Under the pieces are notes generated by a model, which was not told where the DNA came from, did no database searches, and saw only the letters and a program-made list of their open reading frames with translations. Shown here piece after piece: positions 49,470-57,406 of a DNA stretch of 64,000 nt. Both the position numbers and the translations under genes were made by a program. Each line of letters starts with the position of its first letter. The first letter of the stretch is position 1. The stretch is from the NCBI RefSeq assembly GCF_000619885.1, contig NZ_JHUZ01000006.1, positions 310,001 to 374,000 on the forward strand, in the 5' to 3' direction. This DNA comes from Balneatrix alpica DSM 16621 (lineage in GTDB: Bacteria; Pseudomonadota; Gammaproteobacteria; Pseudomonadales; Balneatricaceae).

Positions 49470-50255
49470 TTATTTCAGGGTCAGGATATTAATGGGGAAG
49501 TACTTATCGTTAATGCGCTGGTAACTGCCATCAGCAATCACCGCGGCCAGCGCCTGGTTGAGCTGTTCACGCAGTTGGCTATCTTCCTTGCGTACCGCAA
49601 TACCGACACCATCACCGACAAATTTGGGATCGGTAATCAGATCGCCAGCCAGTTCACAGCAGCCGCCATCCTGAGTCTGTTGGGTCCACATCAGCATCGG
49701 CAGTAAGTCACCGACCATCATATCCAGGCGGCCATTGGCCATATCCAGGTTGGCTTCATCCTGGGTGGGGTACAGGCGGACTTCCACATCGGGATAGTTG
49801 GCTAACAAAAATTCGGCCTGAGTGGTGGCGCTCTGCGCACCTATGACCTTGCCCGCCAGGGCAGCAGGTGAAAAATCGTCACGAATTTCGCCTTTGGGAA
49901 TCACGAAACTCATCGCTGCTTTGTAATAGGGATCGGTGAAATCCACCTGTTCTTTGCGCTGCTCGGTAATAAACATGGAGGCCAGGATAAGGTCGTACTT
50001 ACCGGCCAGCAGAGCGGGAATGATGCCATCCCAATCCTGGGCAACGAATTCACACTGGCGCTGCATTTTGGCGCACATGGCTTGGCCGATTTCGACGTCA
50101 AAGCCTTCCAGCTGACCATTACTGGCAACGTAGTTGAAGGGAGGGTAGGCCCCTTCGGTGCCGATACGTAGCACAGGCTCGGCCTGACTGAGGCTGGGCA
50201 ACAGGGTGGCGGCACAGGCCAGGGAAAGTAACAGATGCTTGTTGTTATTGTGCAT
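49470..50255 (-). CDS. periplasmic amino-acid-binding protein of the dgc cluster
   Basis: A 261-residue binding protein; the signal peptide ends LPSLSQA before EPVLRIGTEGAYPPFNYV. QLEGFDVEIGQAMCAKMQRQCEFV, YDLILASMFITEQRKEQVDFTDPYY and the closing VIADGSYQRINDKYF are family-3 signatures. It is first in the binding protein-permease-permease-dgcN-dgcA transcript, so D-glutamate or another acidic or acylated amino acid is the probable ligand. A T-rich-tailed hairpin lies in its leader. Confidence 0.9.
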   Translation of the reverse strand: MHNNNKHLLLSLACAATLLPSLSQAEPVLRIGTEGAYPPFNYVASNGQLEGFDVEIGQAMCAKMQRQCEFVAQDWDGIIPALLAGKYDLILASMFITEQRKEQVDFTDPYYKAAMSFVIPKGEIRDDFSPAALAGKVIGAQSATTQAEFLLANYPDVEVRLYPTQDEANLDMANGRLDMMVGDLLPMLMWTQQTQDGGCCELAGDLITDPKFVGDGVGIAVRKEDSQLREQLNQALAAVIADGSYQRINDKYFPINILTLK

Positions 50256-50293
50256 GACGATTCCTCTGTGTTGGCGCGATGGGATGAAAAGAA

Positions 50294-50313
50294 GGGGCCA
50301 GCGGGCCGGCCCC
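50294..50313 (-). promoter_or_regulatory. terminator-like hairpin in the leader of the dgc transport operon
   Basis: On the minus strand GGGGCC pairs with GGCCCC around an 8-nt loop and runs into TTCTTTTCATC, about 40 nt before the binding-protein start. It could attenuate the operon. The T-run is interrupted, so it may be only a stable leader stem. Confidence 0.4.
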
Positions 50314-50428
50314 AAGGCTTTCTGATCGGTGACAACCAGGAAAGCTGGGCATCCATCGGGAGGGGAATTCCTCCTGCACAGAGTGTCTTTTTTGCCTATG
50401 TATTTAGCAAATGAATTGTATGTATATT

Positions 50429-50451
50429 ATGCATAGCACACAGCTATGTAT
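50429..50451. promoter_or_regulatory. LysR-type operator between the binding-protein and lysR genes
   Basis: ATGCATAG and CTATGTAT face each other over 7 bp (7 of 8 positions pair) and contain the LysR T-N11-A pattern (T50434, A50446). It ends 12 bp before the LysR start codon, where it would allow autorepression and activation of the divergent operon. Confidence 0.5.
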
Positions 50452-50463
50452 GGAGGCCTCAAC

Positions 50464-51456
50464 ATGGCGAGTACCCAGCAGCTATTACGCAATCTGGATT
50501 GGAACCTGCTTTACACCTATGTGGTGATTGTCGATGAAGGTAGCATCACCGCTGCGGCCAGACGCTTACACCTGTCGCAACCGAGTATCAGTAACGCTTT
50601 AAAGCGCTTGGAAGCCCATTTGGGTATTCGTCTGATTGAGCGTAAAAAAGGCAGCTTTGCCCTGACCTATCAGGGCCAGCAGCTGTATGAAGAGTGTGCC
50701 GCTGCCTGCCGTATTCTTGAGCGTTTGTTGGGGCGCTTTGCCGATACCCAGGAGCTGCAAGGGGAGCTGCGGATTCAGGTGGCCAGCCATGCGCATTGCC
50801 CACCGCTGGATGCCACCCTGGGCCTGTTCCATCAGCGTTATCCGCAGGTCAGCTTTGATATTAAGGCGGTGCCCAGTGTGGAGATTTTGGCCCAGGTGGC
50901 GGCGGGGCAAGCGGATATCGGCATAGGCACAGTGCAAAAACCCCATGGCAGCCTGGCCTTTGCCTTGCTCGGACATGAGCAGATGGGCTTGTACTGTGGG
51001 CGGGCGCATCCTCTGTATGGTCGCCATGACCTGACCCCTGCCGATTTACGCGGCTTGGATTATGTGGCCTTTGAGAGTGAGCAACCCAAAGAGGGGCTGC
51101 AATCGGTGGCGCGTTTGCGTGCCGAGCTGGACATCTCCGGCTATTTGGTGGCGGTTTCCCCCAATGAGGAGGAGGTGCTGCGTCTGATTCGGGCCGGTGT
51201 CGGTTATGGTGCTCTGACCCTGGATACCGCTAAGCCTTTATTAGCCAGCGGCGAACTCTGGCAACTGCCTCCCTACCGTGACTTGCCCACCATTGATGTG
51301 CATTTGATCACCTCTACCCAGAATCCTCTAAGCCCTGCTGCCCAGGCTTTTGTCAGCCTGTTGCAGGAGCAGGCACAACAGCATTTGCGGCAGCGCTATT
51401 TTTGCCAGGGAGAGGCCGGGCTAAGGAGTGAGCAGGATGGCGGGGCTGCCTGCTGA
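50464..51456 (+). CDS. LysR-family regulator, candidate DgcR
   Basis: A 330-residue LysR protein. HTH in NLLYTYVVIVDEGSITAAARRLHLSQPSISNALKRLEAHLG (residues 12-52), effector domain from about 95. ATG 50464 has TGGAGG 7 bp upstream. Divergent placement next to the binding protein of the dgc cluster and a T-N11-A palindrome between them suggest it activates uptake and catabolism of D-glutamate, as DgcR does in the described pathway. Its 3' end overlaps the convergent binding-protein gene by 36 bp. Confidence 0.88.
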   Translation: MASTQQLLRNLDWNLLYTYVVIVDEGSITAAARRLHLSQPSISNALKRLEAHLGIRLIERKKGSFALTYQGQQLYEECAAACRILERLLGRFADTQELQGELRIQVASHAHCPPLDATLGLFHQRYPQVSFDIKAVPSVEILAQVAAGQADIGIGTVQKPHGSLAFALLGHEQMGLYCGRAHPLYGRHDLTPADLRGLDYVAFESEQPKEGLQSVARLRAELDISGYLVAVSPNEEEVLRLIRAGVGYGALTLDTAKPLLASGELWQLPPYRDLPTIDVHLITSTQNPLSPAAQAFVSLLQEQAQQHLRQRYFCQGEAGLRSEQDGGAAC

Positions 51457-52119
51457 GCTTTCCTCTATGCCAGCGGGCTGGGCCGCCTGCTGTTTAAGCT
51501 GGCGAATGGCGGCACTTAAGGGCTCGACTAAGGCTTGATGACGTGGGTGTAGATAGTGGTAGAGGGTTGGCTGGTCAATGATTAACAGATGAAGCCGGGG
51601 AAAGCTGGAGCGTTGTTGTAACTGTAAAGCATATTCATAGGGTAAAACGGCAACTTGGCTACGCCCTATGCGCAAACGTTCCAGAGCTAAGTCAGGGTGA
51701 GAGAGGTACTCAGCACGGGCGCCAAGGCGCAATTCTGAATACAAAAAGCCGCGGATGCAGTCCACCTTGAGGCCATACAAGTCTTCCCAGCGACTCACTG
51801 CTAAATCAGGATTGAGGCTAAGTACGGCAATTTTGAGGGGGCCGAGAGGCTCCGGCACCTTGATCAGTTCGGGATAGTTGTTACCGACCTCTTCTACTCT
51901 GGCCATTTCAGCATCGATATTGCCATTGTTGACCTCCCATATTGAGCGCCTGGGTGGTAAGACAATGACTTCAATATCAATGTTTAGCATGGCATAGGCT
52001 CGTTCCACCAAGCTACGTACGGGATGTCTGGTATCAAAGGCAGGGGGAATAGCAATGCGTAATGCGGCGATGGCATTCACACTAAAAAACAGACTGCACA
52101 GCATCAGCAAGGGGCGCAT
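51421..52119 (-). CDS. second orphan periplasmic solute-binding-like protein
   Basis: A 232-residue exported protein; signal peptide MRPLLMLCSLFFSVNAIAA before LRIAIPPAFDTRHPV. RSLVERAYAMLNIDIEVIVLPPRRSIWEVNNGNIDAEMARVEEVGNNYPELIKVPEPLG is the family-3 pattern also seen in the protein at 44910. No transporter gene is adjacent. The start at 52119 is chosen for the signal peptide; ATG 52155 is an alternative. It overlaps lysR tail to tail by 36 bp. Confidence 0.78.
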   Translation of the reverse strand: MRPLLMLCSLFFSVNAIAALRIAIPPAFDTRHPVRSLVERAYAMLNIDIEVIVLPPRRSIWEVNNGNIDAEMARVEEVGNNYPELIKVPEPLGPLKIAVLSLNPDLAVSRWEDLYGLKVDCIRGFLYSELRLGARAEYLSHPDLALERLRIGRSQVAVLPYEYALQLQQRSSFPRLHLLIIDQPTLYHYLHPRHQALVEPLSAAIRQLKQQAAQPAGIEESSAGSPAILLTP

Positions 52120-52181
52120 TGCGATACCAAGGCAATAAGGGAATATGCTGACCATGAGGTTCAGCAGGCTGAGAAACAAGG

Positions 52182-52203
52182 GCGGCAGCCGGAAGGCTGC
52201 CGC
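52182..52203 (-). terminator. probable terminator of the flagellin-like gene
   Basis: GCGGCAGCC pairs perfectly with GGCTGCCGC around GGAA. On the minus strand CCTTGTTTCTC follows. It lies 30 bp after the stop at 52233. Confidence 0.6.
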
Positions 52204-52232
52204 AAGGGAGGCAGAGCGAGAAGGGGAGGTGC

Positions 52233-52919
52233 TTAAATCAGGGTATCGATTAGCAGCCCTTGTTGTTGTTGGCGACTTTGTTCCACCCGTAGCGAACTTT
52301 GCAGTAACACATCGTTGGCAGAGCGTTCGCTACTGGCTTGCGCGTAGTCGGTTTCTTCTACCCGTTGCCGGGACGCTGCGGTGTTAACCGCCACCAGTTC
52401 ATAAGTATTGGCCTGACGTTGCAGAGTATTGGACTCGGCGCCTAAGCGGGTCGCTTCATTGTTCACTGTATCCGCCGCGCTATTAAGAGTAGCCAGGCTG
52501 GTATCGGGGTCGCCGGCATTGAGGCCGGATAAAAAATTATCCTGACCCAGGGCTTCTTTAGCGATCACGTTGACGGTTTCACTCACTGCATCAAGCTCCT
52601 GCTGGATCGCATTGGAGCCGGCATAGAGGGGATTGCCTGCCTGCACCAACAGCTCCTGGGCCCGTACCAGGTTCTCACTGATGGCGTTCAACCGGCCTTC
52701 CTGAATACTGTTGAGATTACGCTGATCCAGGGCGTTATTGGCGCGGCCCTTGGCTTCTACTTCCGTGGTAGAGAGACGACCGGCAATCTGTAGACCGGCA
52801 GCGTCATCGGCAGCGCGATTAATCCGCTTGCCGGAGGCAAGCTTTTGCTGCAGCTGCTCTTGTTGCTGCTGCAAACTACTGAGCAAGCTGGAACTGTTCG
52901 AGGAGGTGGAGTTAATCAT
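52233..52919 (-). CDS. orphan minimal flagellin-like protein
   Basis: A 228-residue protein that keeps only the two conserved ends of flagellin. The N-terminal part QQKLASGKRINRAADDAAGLQIAGRL and LVRAQELLVQAGNPLYAGS match the D0/D1 helices; the C-terminal RQRVEETDYAQASSERSANDVLLQSSLRVEQSRQQQQG matches the terminal helix, and there is no variable D2/D3 domain. The first 20 residues are unusually Ser- and Gln-rich. No other flagellar gene is near. It may be a minor filament subunit, a junction-like protein, or unrelated to motility. GAGG precedes the ATG. Confidence 0.85.
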   Translation of the reverse strand: MINSTSSNSSSLLSSLQQQQEQLQQKLASGKRINRAADDAAGLQIAGRLSTTEVEAKGRANNALDQRNLNSIQEGRLNAISENLVRAQELLVQAGNPLYAGSNAIQQELDAVSETVNVIAKEALGQDNFLSGLNAGDPDTSLATLNSAADTVNNEATRLGAESNTLQRQANTYELVAVNTAASRQRVEETDYAQASSERSANDVLLQSSLRVEQSRQQQQGLLIDTLI

Positions 52920-53130
52920 ATCGGGCCTCGGTGCAATCTCGGCAAAGGAGCATTCTCGACAAATTTCAGGCTATGGCAGCAGTGTACACCCTAATCTGGT
53001 GCTGGTCATTCCTTGATCATTTATGGGGCTGTAGGTCTGCACTTGCAAGTTGTTGTGCTTAACTCTATGGAACATGGGCGAGTTTAGCAGTGATGGGTGC
53101 TAGTCGGACTAAAGGAGGGTCGGGACGGGC

Positions 53131-56100
53131 ATGGAGCATCGGGTAATTCTTCAGGGTTGGCGGTTGATCGCAGCGATTTTGCTCTTGGCGTTAGCCTATT
53201 TCGTTGGTGCCAGGTTGGGGCTGTTGCTGGCGATTCCCCCTGGTTTTGCTACGGCAGTATGGCCACCCGCCGGGATTGCCTTGGCGGCACTGCTATATGG
53301 TGGCAAGCGTTTAGCCTGGGGGATTTTGCTCGGCTCGCTGGCGGCTAACCTCTATGTTGCCTCACTAAATTTAGGTGAGGGAGCATGGCACGGGCAGGCG
53401 TTATGGTTGGCGTTAGGTATTGCGATGGGCTCCACCTTGCAGGGGGTGGTAGCGGTTTATTTGATTGAGCGAGTGAACGGCAACCATTGGTCACTGTTAA
53501 AACTGCGGGCCATGCTGGGGGTGATGCTGTTGGGTGGGCCCGTTGCCTGCATGATCTCTGCCTCCAACGGTAATCTGATGCTGTGGTGGATAGGACTGCT
53601 AAGCGCGGATGAGTTAAGCAACAGCTGGTTAACCTGGTGGTTGGGGGATAGTTTGGGGGTATTTGTTTTTACCCCGATTATCCTGTTGTGGTTATTGCCT
53701 AAACAGACTCTGCTGGCACGCACCAAGGGTTTACTCAGTCTGCCGCTGTTATTGGTGTTTTTAATTGTGGTGAGCCTCTATGGCTGGATGAAGCAGCAAG
53801 AGGAGCAACGCCTGGGGCAGACTCTGCAACTGGCGGTCAATACGATTCAAGCACAGCTGAGTACCCAGCTGGCCCGCTATAACCAGGCGCTGTATAGCCT
53901 GCGTGGTCTGTTTGTGGCGTCGGAAGAAGTCACCCATGACGAATTTGAGCGTTTTGCCCGTAATCTGCATGTCTCCCTCCCAGGAGTGCAGGCGGTGGAG
54001 TGGGTACCCCAGGTGACCCATGAAGAGCGACAAGAATGGGAACGCCGTGCTCGTCGAGCAGGTTTCAGTGGCTTTAGCTTCACTGACTTGCAGGGGGATG
54101 GAGTCGTACCTGCCAGTGAGCGGCCGCAATATTTTCCCGTGTATTACCTGTCCCCTGTGGCGGGTAATGAAGAAGCCCTGGGATTTGATCTGTTCACCAA
54201 CCATAACCGGAGAGAGGCGATTGAGCGGGCATTGGCCTACGGTACCTTAGTCGCCACTGATCCCCTGCGCTTGGTGCAGAGTGATAAGCCGGAATGGAGC
54301 TTCTTGCTGATGCTATCGGTGGAAGCCAGTCGTCAGCAGCTGGTACTGGCGGTGCTGCGGGTAAGCGATATGCTGGCTCCGATAGAACGCAGTTTGGCCC
54401 AGCGCCCAATTCACTTATGGCTAGAGGATAACGCCTCGCGGATTCAGTTTTTCTCCTGGCCCCAGCAACGTAGTAAACCTGCTAGCCAACTGTTGCCGAT
54501 GGGAGGGATGTATCACCAGAGTCTGGTGTTTGGTGATCGTACCCTCAATATCAGTGCTGTGCTGGATCCCAAATACATTGCAGTACAGATGCGAGAGCGT
54601 ATCTGGCCCCTGCTGACGTTTGGCTTTTTGGGGATCGGAGTGCTGTCGGTGATGATTTTGATGCTGGCCGAACGTCAGCACCTCAGTGAACAGGAGGCGC
54701 TACTGCGTACCCGTGAACTGCGGCAAGAACGGTTGTTTGCCGAGCGGGTACTGGATAGCTTGCCGTTGATGCTGGTGGTGAAAGACATGGAGTCTGGCCG
54801 TTACCTGCGCATGAACCGCACCGCCCGGCACTGGCTTAACTTGGCGCCAGAGCAGATGGAGCAACACCTGCATGATCGTGATCTGTTTGGCAGTGGAATG
54901 GAACATGTGCGCGAGCTGGAGCAGCGCAGCCGGGATTTACAGGGTGAAGTGTTGGTGAGCACGGAACGCTTGGCCCTGCCACGGGGCGAGCGTTGGTTGC
55001 ATTCCCACCGGCAGTGGATGCGGGATGGTGAGCAACAGCAGCATATGATGGTGTGGCTGGCGGAGGATGTGACCCAGGCGCAGGAGCAGCGCCAATTGAT
55101 GTTGACCCTGGTGGATGCCTTGCCGATGGCGGTGGTGATTATTGACGCCTATGGCCGGGTACTGTTTGCCAATGCCAAGAGCCTGGGGCTCTTTGGTTAT
55201 GCTGAACCCAGCATGCGCCAGCTGTTCTTCGAAACCTTGCTGCCCCCCCGTTACCGTGACCTCTACATGAGCTGGCGCCAGTTGTTTTTTCAGCAGCGTA
55301 AACAGGGGGGAGAGGAGCGCTTTCTGGAAGGGCTGCATGCCAAGGGGCATAGCTTCCCCCTGGAGTTGTTTGCCATTCCGATCAACTGGGAAGGCCGTGA
55401 CTGCGCACTGTTACTGCTGCAGGATCGCTCTGAGCGTGAACACTTGCAGCTAAGCTTGCGTGAAACAGAAGGTCGTCTGCGTACTCTGGCGGAAAATCTG
55501 CCTGGGGTAATTTGGATGGCGAAGCCGCAGCTGCAACAGTTTATCTATGTTAATCAACAGTTTGAGTCGATCTGGGGTACCCCCAGTCAGCATCTGCTGA
55601 GTAATCCGGCACTCTTTTGGCAAGCGGTGCATCCAGAAGACTTGCCGCGGGTGCAAGATGTGTTGCAGCAACCCCAGCCAGAGCGTTGGCATCTCGAATA
55701 TCGTATCCATGATGCCTGGGGACGGATGCGTCATATTCGCGATGTTGGGCGTGCCTGTGTCAACGAAAAGGGGCAATTGGAATACCTGATCGGCATTGCC
55801 ACGGATATTTCGGCGGATGTGAAGCTAAAAGAGGAATTACGCCGTAAAGATCAGTGGAATGAGCTCATTCTGGCCAATATTGGCGAGGGTATTTATGGCT
55901 TGGATAGTGAAGGCCACTGCACCTTCGTCAATCAGGTCGCCTGCACTCTGTTAGGCTACCAAGAGCAGGAGTTGCTGGGGCAGCCGATGCATGAGTTGAT
56001 CCACTATCAGCATGCTGACGGTCGCCCGTTTCCGGCTCAGGCTTGTCCGATCTATGCAGCCTTCACTGAAGGCTTTAAGCATGTGGTGCGGGATGATGTA

Positions 56101-56226
56101 TTTTGGTGCCGTGATGGGCGTGAACTCAAAGTAAACTATGTCAGCACCCCGATCATGCAGGATGATCAATGCATAGGTGCGGTGGTGGTATTTAGTGAAG
56201 CCGAATTGGATAAGGGAACTGTCTGA
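53131..56226 (+). CDS. MASE1-CHASE-PAS(4) membrane sensor lacking an output domain
   Basis: A 1031-residue protein. Residues 10-225 form a multi-helix MASE1 domain (PPGFATAVWPPAGIALAALLYGGKRLAWGILLGSLAAN). A CHASE domain follows (about 230-440; LPGVQAVEWVPQVTHEERQEWE), then a membrane helix near 495 and four PAS domains (about 530-650, 655-775, 785-905 and 910-1031). Such proteins normally end in GGDEF-EAL or kinase domains; this one stops after the last PAS (VVVFSEAELDKGTV). The next gene starts 2 bp later in another frame and is unrelated, so the missing output is not hidden by a simple frameshift. AAGGAGG lies 12 bp before the ATG. Confidence 0.9.
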   Translation: MEHRVILQGWRLIAAILLLALAYFVGARLGLLLAIPPGFATAVWPPAGIALAALLYGGKRLAWGILLGSLAANLYVASLNLGEGAWHGQALWLALGIAMGSTLQGVVAVYLIERVNGNHWSLLKLRAMLGVMLLGGPVACMISASNGNLMLWWIGLLSADELSNSWLTWWLGDSLGVFVFTPIILLWLLPKQTLLARTKGLLSLPLLLVFLIVVSLYGWMKQQEEQRLGQTLQLAVNTIQAQLSTQLARYNQALYSLRGLFVASEEVTHDEFERFARNLHVSLPGVQAVEWVPQVTHEERQEWERRARRAGFSGFSFTDLQGDGVVPASERPQYFPVYYLSPVAGNEEALGFDLFTNHNRREAIERALAYGTLVATDPLRLVQSDKPEWSFLLMLSVEASRQQLVLAVLRVSDMLAPIERSLAQRPIHLWLEDNASRIQFFSWPQQRSKPASQLLPMGGMYHQSLVFGDRTLNISAVLDPKYIAVQMRERIWPLLTFGFLGIGVLSVMILMLAERQHLSEQEALLRTRELRQERLFAERVLDSLPLMLVVKDMESGRYLRMNRTARHWLNLAPEQMEQHLHDRDLFGSGMEHVRELEQRSRDLQGEVLVSTERLALPRGERWLHSHRQWMRDGEQQQHMMVWLAEDVTQAQEQRQLMLTLVDALPMAVVIIDAYGRVLFANAKSLGLFGYAEPSMRQLFFETLLPPRYRDLYMSWRQLFFQQRKQGGEERFLEGLHAKGHSFPLELFAIPINWEGRDCALLLLQDRSEREHLQLSLRETEGRLRTLAENLPGVIWMAKPQLQQFIYVNQQFESIWGTPSQHLLSNPALFWQAVHPEDLPRVQDVLQQPQPERWHLEYRIHDAWGRMRHIRDVGRACVNEKGQLEYLIGIATDISADVKLKEELRRKDQWNELILANIGEGIYGLDSEGHCTFVNQVACTLLGYQEQELLGQPMHELIHYQHADGRPFPAQACPIYAAFTEGFKHVVRDDVFWCRDGRELKVNYVSTPIMQDDQCIGAVVVFSEAELDKGTV

Positions 56227-56227
56227 A

Positions 56228-56704
56228 ATGAGTTGGGGTAAACGTATTTTGCTCGGATTAGTGGCGTTATTGGGTGTGGTACTGGTGGTGTTGCTACTGC
56301 GATTTTGGTGGTTGGCGATGGACTCCCGCCAAGGTCAGGCGATGGGGCTAGACAGTGCTGGCGAGTTACAGGCCTGCCCCAACAAACCTAATTGTGTGCT
56401 TTCCACAGCAACGGATGCTAGCCATATTGCTCCCCTGCCGCTGCAACAGGATGTCAGTGCCAGCTGGGTACGCCTGCAGCAACTCATCCAGGCCCAGGGT
56501 GGTGAGCTGAAGCGGGTTGAGGAGGATTACCTGGCAGCGGAGTTTCAGTCTGCCCTGTTTGGTTTTGTTGATGATCTGGAGGCGAAGCTGGATGCCAGCA
56601 ATGGAGTGATTCAGCTGCGTTCCGCCTCGCGGGTGGGCTATAGCGACCTGGGAGTCAACCGCAAACGAATTGAGGCCATCCGGCAACAGTGGCGAATGGA
56701 ATAA
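56228..56704 (+). CDS. DUF1499 membrane-anchored protein
   Basis: A 158-residue protein with one N-terminal membrane helix (residues 8-27) and a DUF1499 domain: LQACPNKPNCVLSTATDASHIAPLPL and YLAAEFQSALFGFVDDLEAKLDASNGVIQLRSASRVGYSDLGVNRKRIEAIR. The family is widespread and of unknown function. The start codon is 1 bp past the preceding stop, so it is probably translated from the same mRNA as the PAS protein. Confidence 0.85.
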   Translation: MSWGKRILLGLVALLGVVLVVLLLRFWWLAMDSRQGQAMGLDSAGELQACPNKPNCVLSTATDASHIAPLPLQQDVSASWVRLQQLIQAQGGELKRVEEDYLAAEFQSALFGFVDDLEAKLDASNGVIQLRSASRVGYSDLGVNRKRIEAIRQQWRME

Positions 56705-56738
56705 GGGCCCTATTACTGCAAGAAAACCAGAATCAGCA

Positions 56739-57179
56739 CTAAGAGCGGCACCAGCCCGCCTTGCTGCCGCCATCATAGCGACGGGCCAACCCCTGACGTA
56801 CCAATTCCTCACCGAGGTTGCGTCCGTCCACATAGACTTCCGCCAGCAGGCGGAAGTACTTATCCCGCTCAATTTTCTTTAATTTGATTTCCCGCGCCTG
56901 GCGCAGAGCCGCCACCGTGAACTGCTTGGCAGCACGAGCTTGGCGCTTTTCCTCTTCACATTGTCCGCGCAGCTCAGGGGTATCAATACCACGGATGCGA
57001 ACCGGAATGCGTTCACCGACCACGGATGGCCAATTGTGAATGCTGACCCTGAAGGTATCGCCGTCATAAATGCTGCTGATTTCACTTACCAATACATCAC
57101 CATAATCGGCGCGAACCAACAGAGGCAGCAGGCACAGCGCGAATAGGCCAAGCCGTAGCCAAGGGAGTGCAAACTGCAT
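56739..57179 (-). CDS. secreted thermonuclease-like (SNase) protein
   Basis: A 146-residue nuclease of the staphylococcal nuclease family. A signal peptide (ending near LPLLVRA) precedes the core. SIYDGDTFRV, RIRGIDTPELRGQC and ERDKYFRLLAEVYVDGRNLGEELVRQGLARRY carry the expected Asp, Arg and Glu residues. It likely cleaves extracellular or periplasmic DNA or RNA. ATG 57179 is chosen over an upstream TTG. Convergent with the DUF1499 gene, 34 bp apart. Confidence 0.9.
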   Translation of the reverse strand: MQFALPWLRLGLFALCLLPLLVRADYGDVLVSEISSIYDGDTFRVSIHNWPSVVGERIPVRIRGIDTPELRGQCEEEKRQARAAKQFTVAALRQAREIKLKKIERDKYFRLLAEVYVDGRNLGEELVRQGLARRYDGGSKAGWCRS

Positions 57180-57339
57180 AATTGCTACTCTAATGCTTTG
57201 AAAGAAAAGCAATTTTAAGGATGCGAGTGGTGGTGCTCAAGGGGGATGGCAGGCTGCCAGGCGAAAAGTGAGACGCAGTGTGGGGATGTCCTTGACCTTT
57301 ATCCCAGGGTTAGGCGGATCACAACAACGATCAATTCCC

Positions 57340-57368
57340 TAGACTTTCCCCCAGGGGGAATGTATTAG
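57340..57368 (+). promoter_or_regulatory. promoter of the MFS gene with a palindrome in the spacer
   Basis: TAGACT and TATTAG are 17 bp apart, and the spacer holds a perfect TTCCCCC A GGGGGAA palindrome (57346-57360). A palindrome between the -35 and -10 boxes is typical of MerR- or TetR-type control. Gene start is 39 bp downstream. Confidence 0.45.
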
Positions 57369-57406
57369 ATTTTCTTCATGTATCACGCTATCGGGCAGGA
57401 TGACTG

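Noticed and set aside
49910-50356. Possible leader peptide or gene starting MDAQLSW before the dgc binding protein
   Set aside because: It has an AGGAGG upstream, but it runs far into the binding-protein gene in another frame with shadow-like composition. A regulatory leader cannot be excluded but is not supported.
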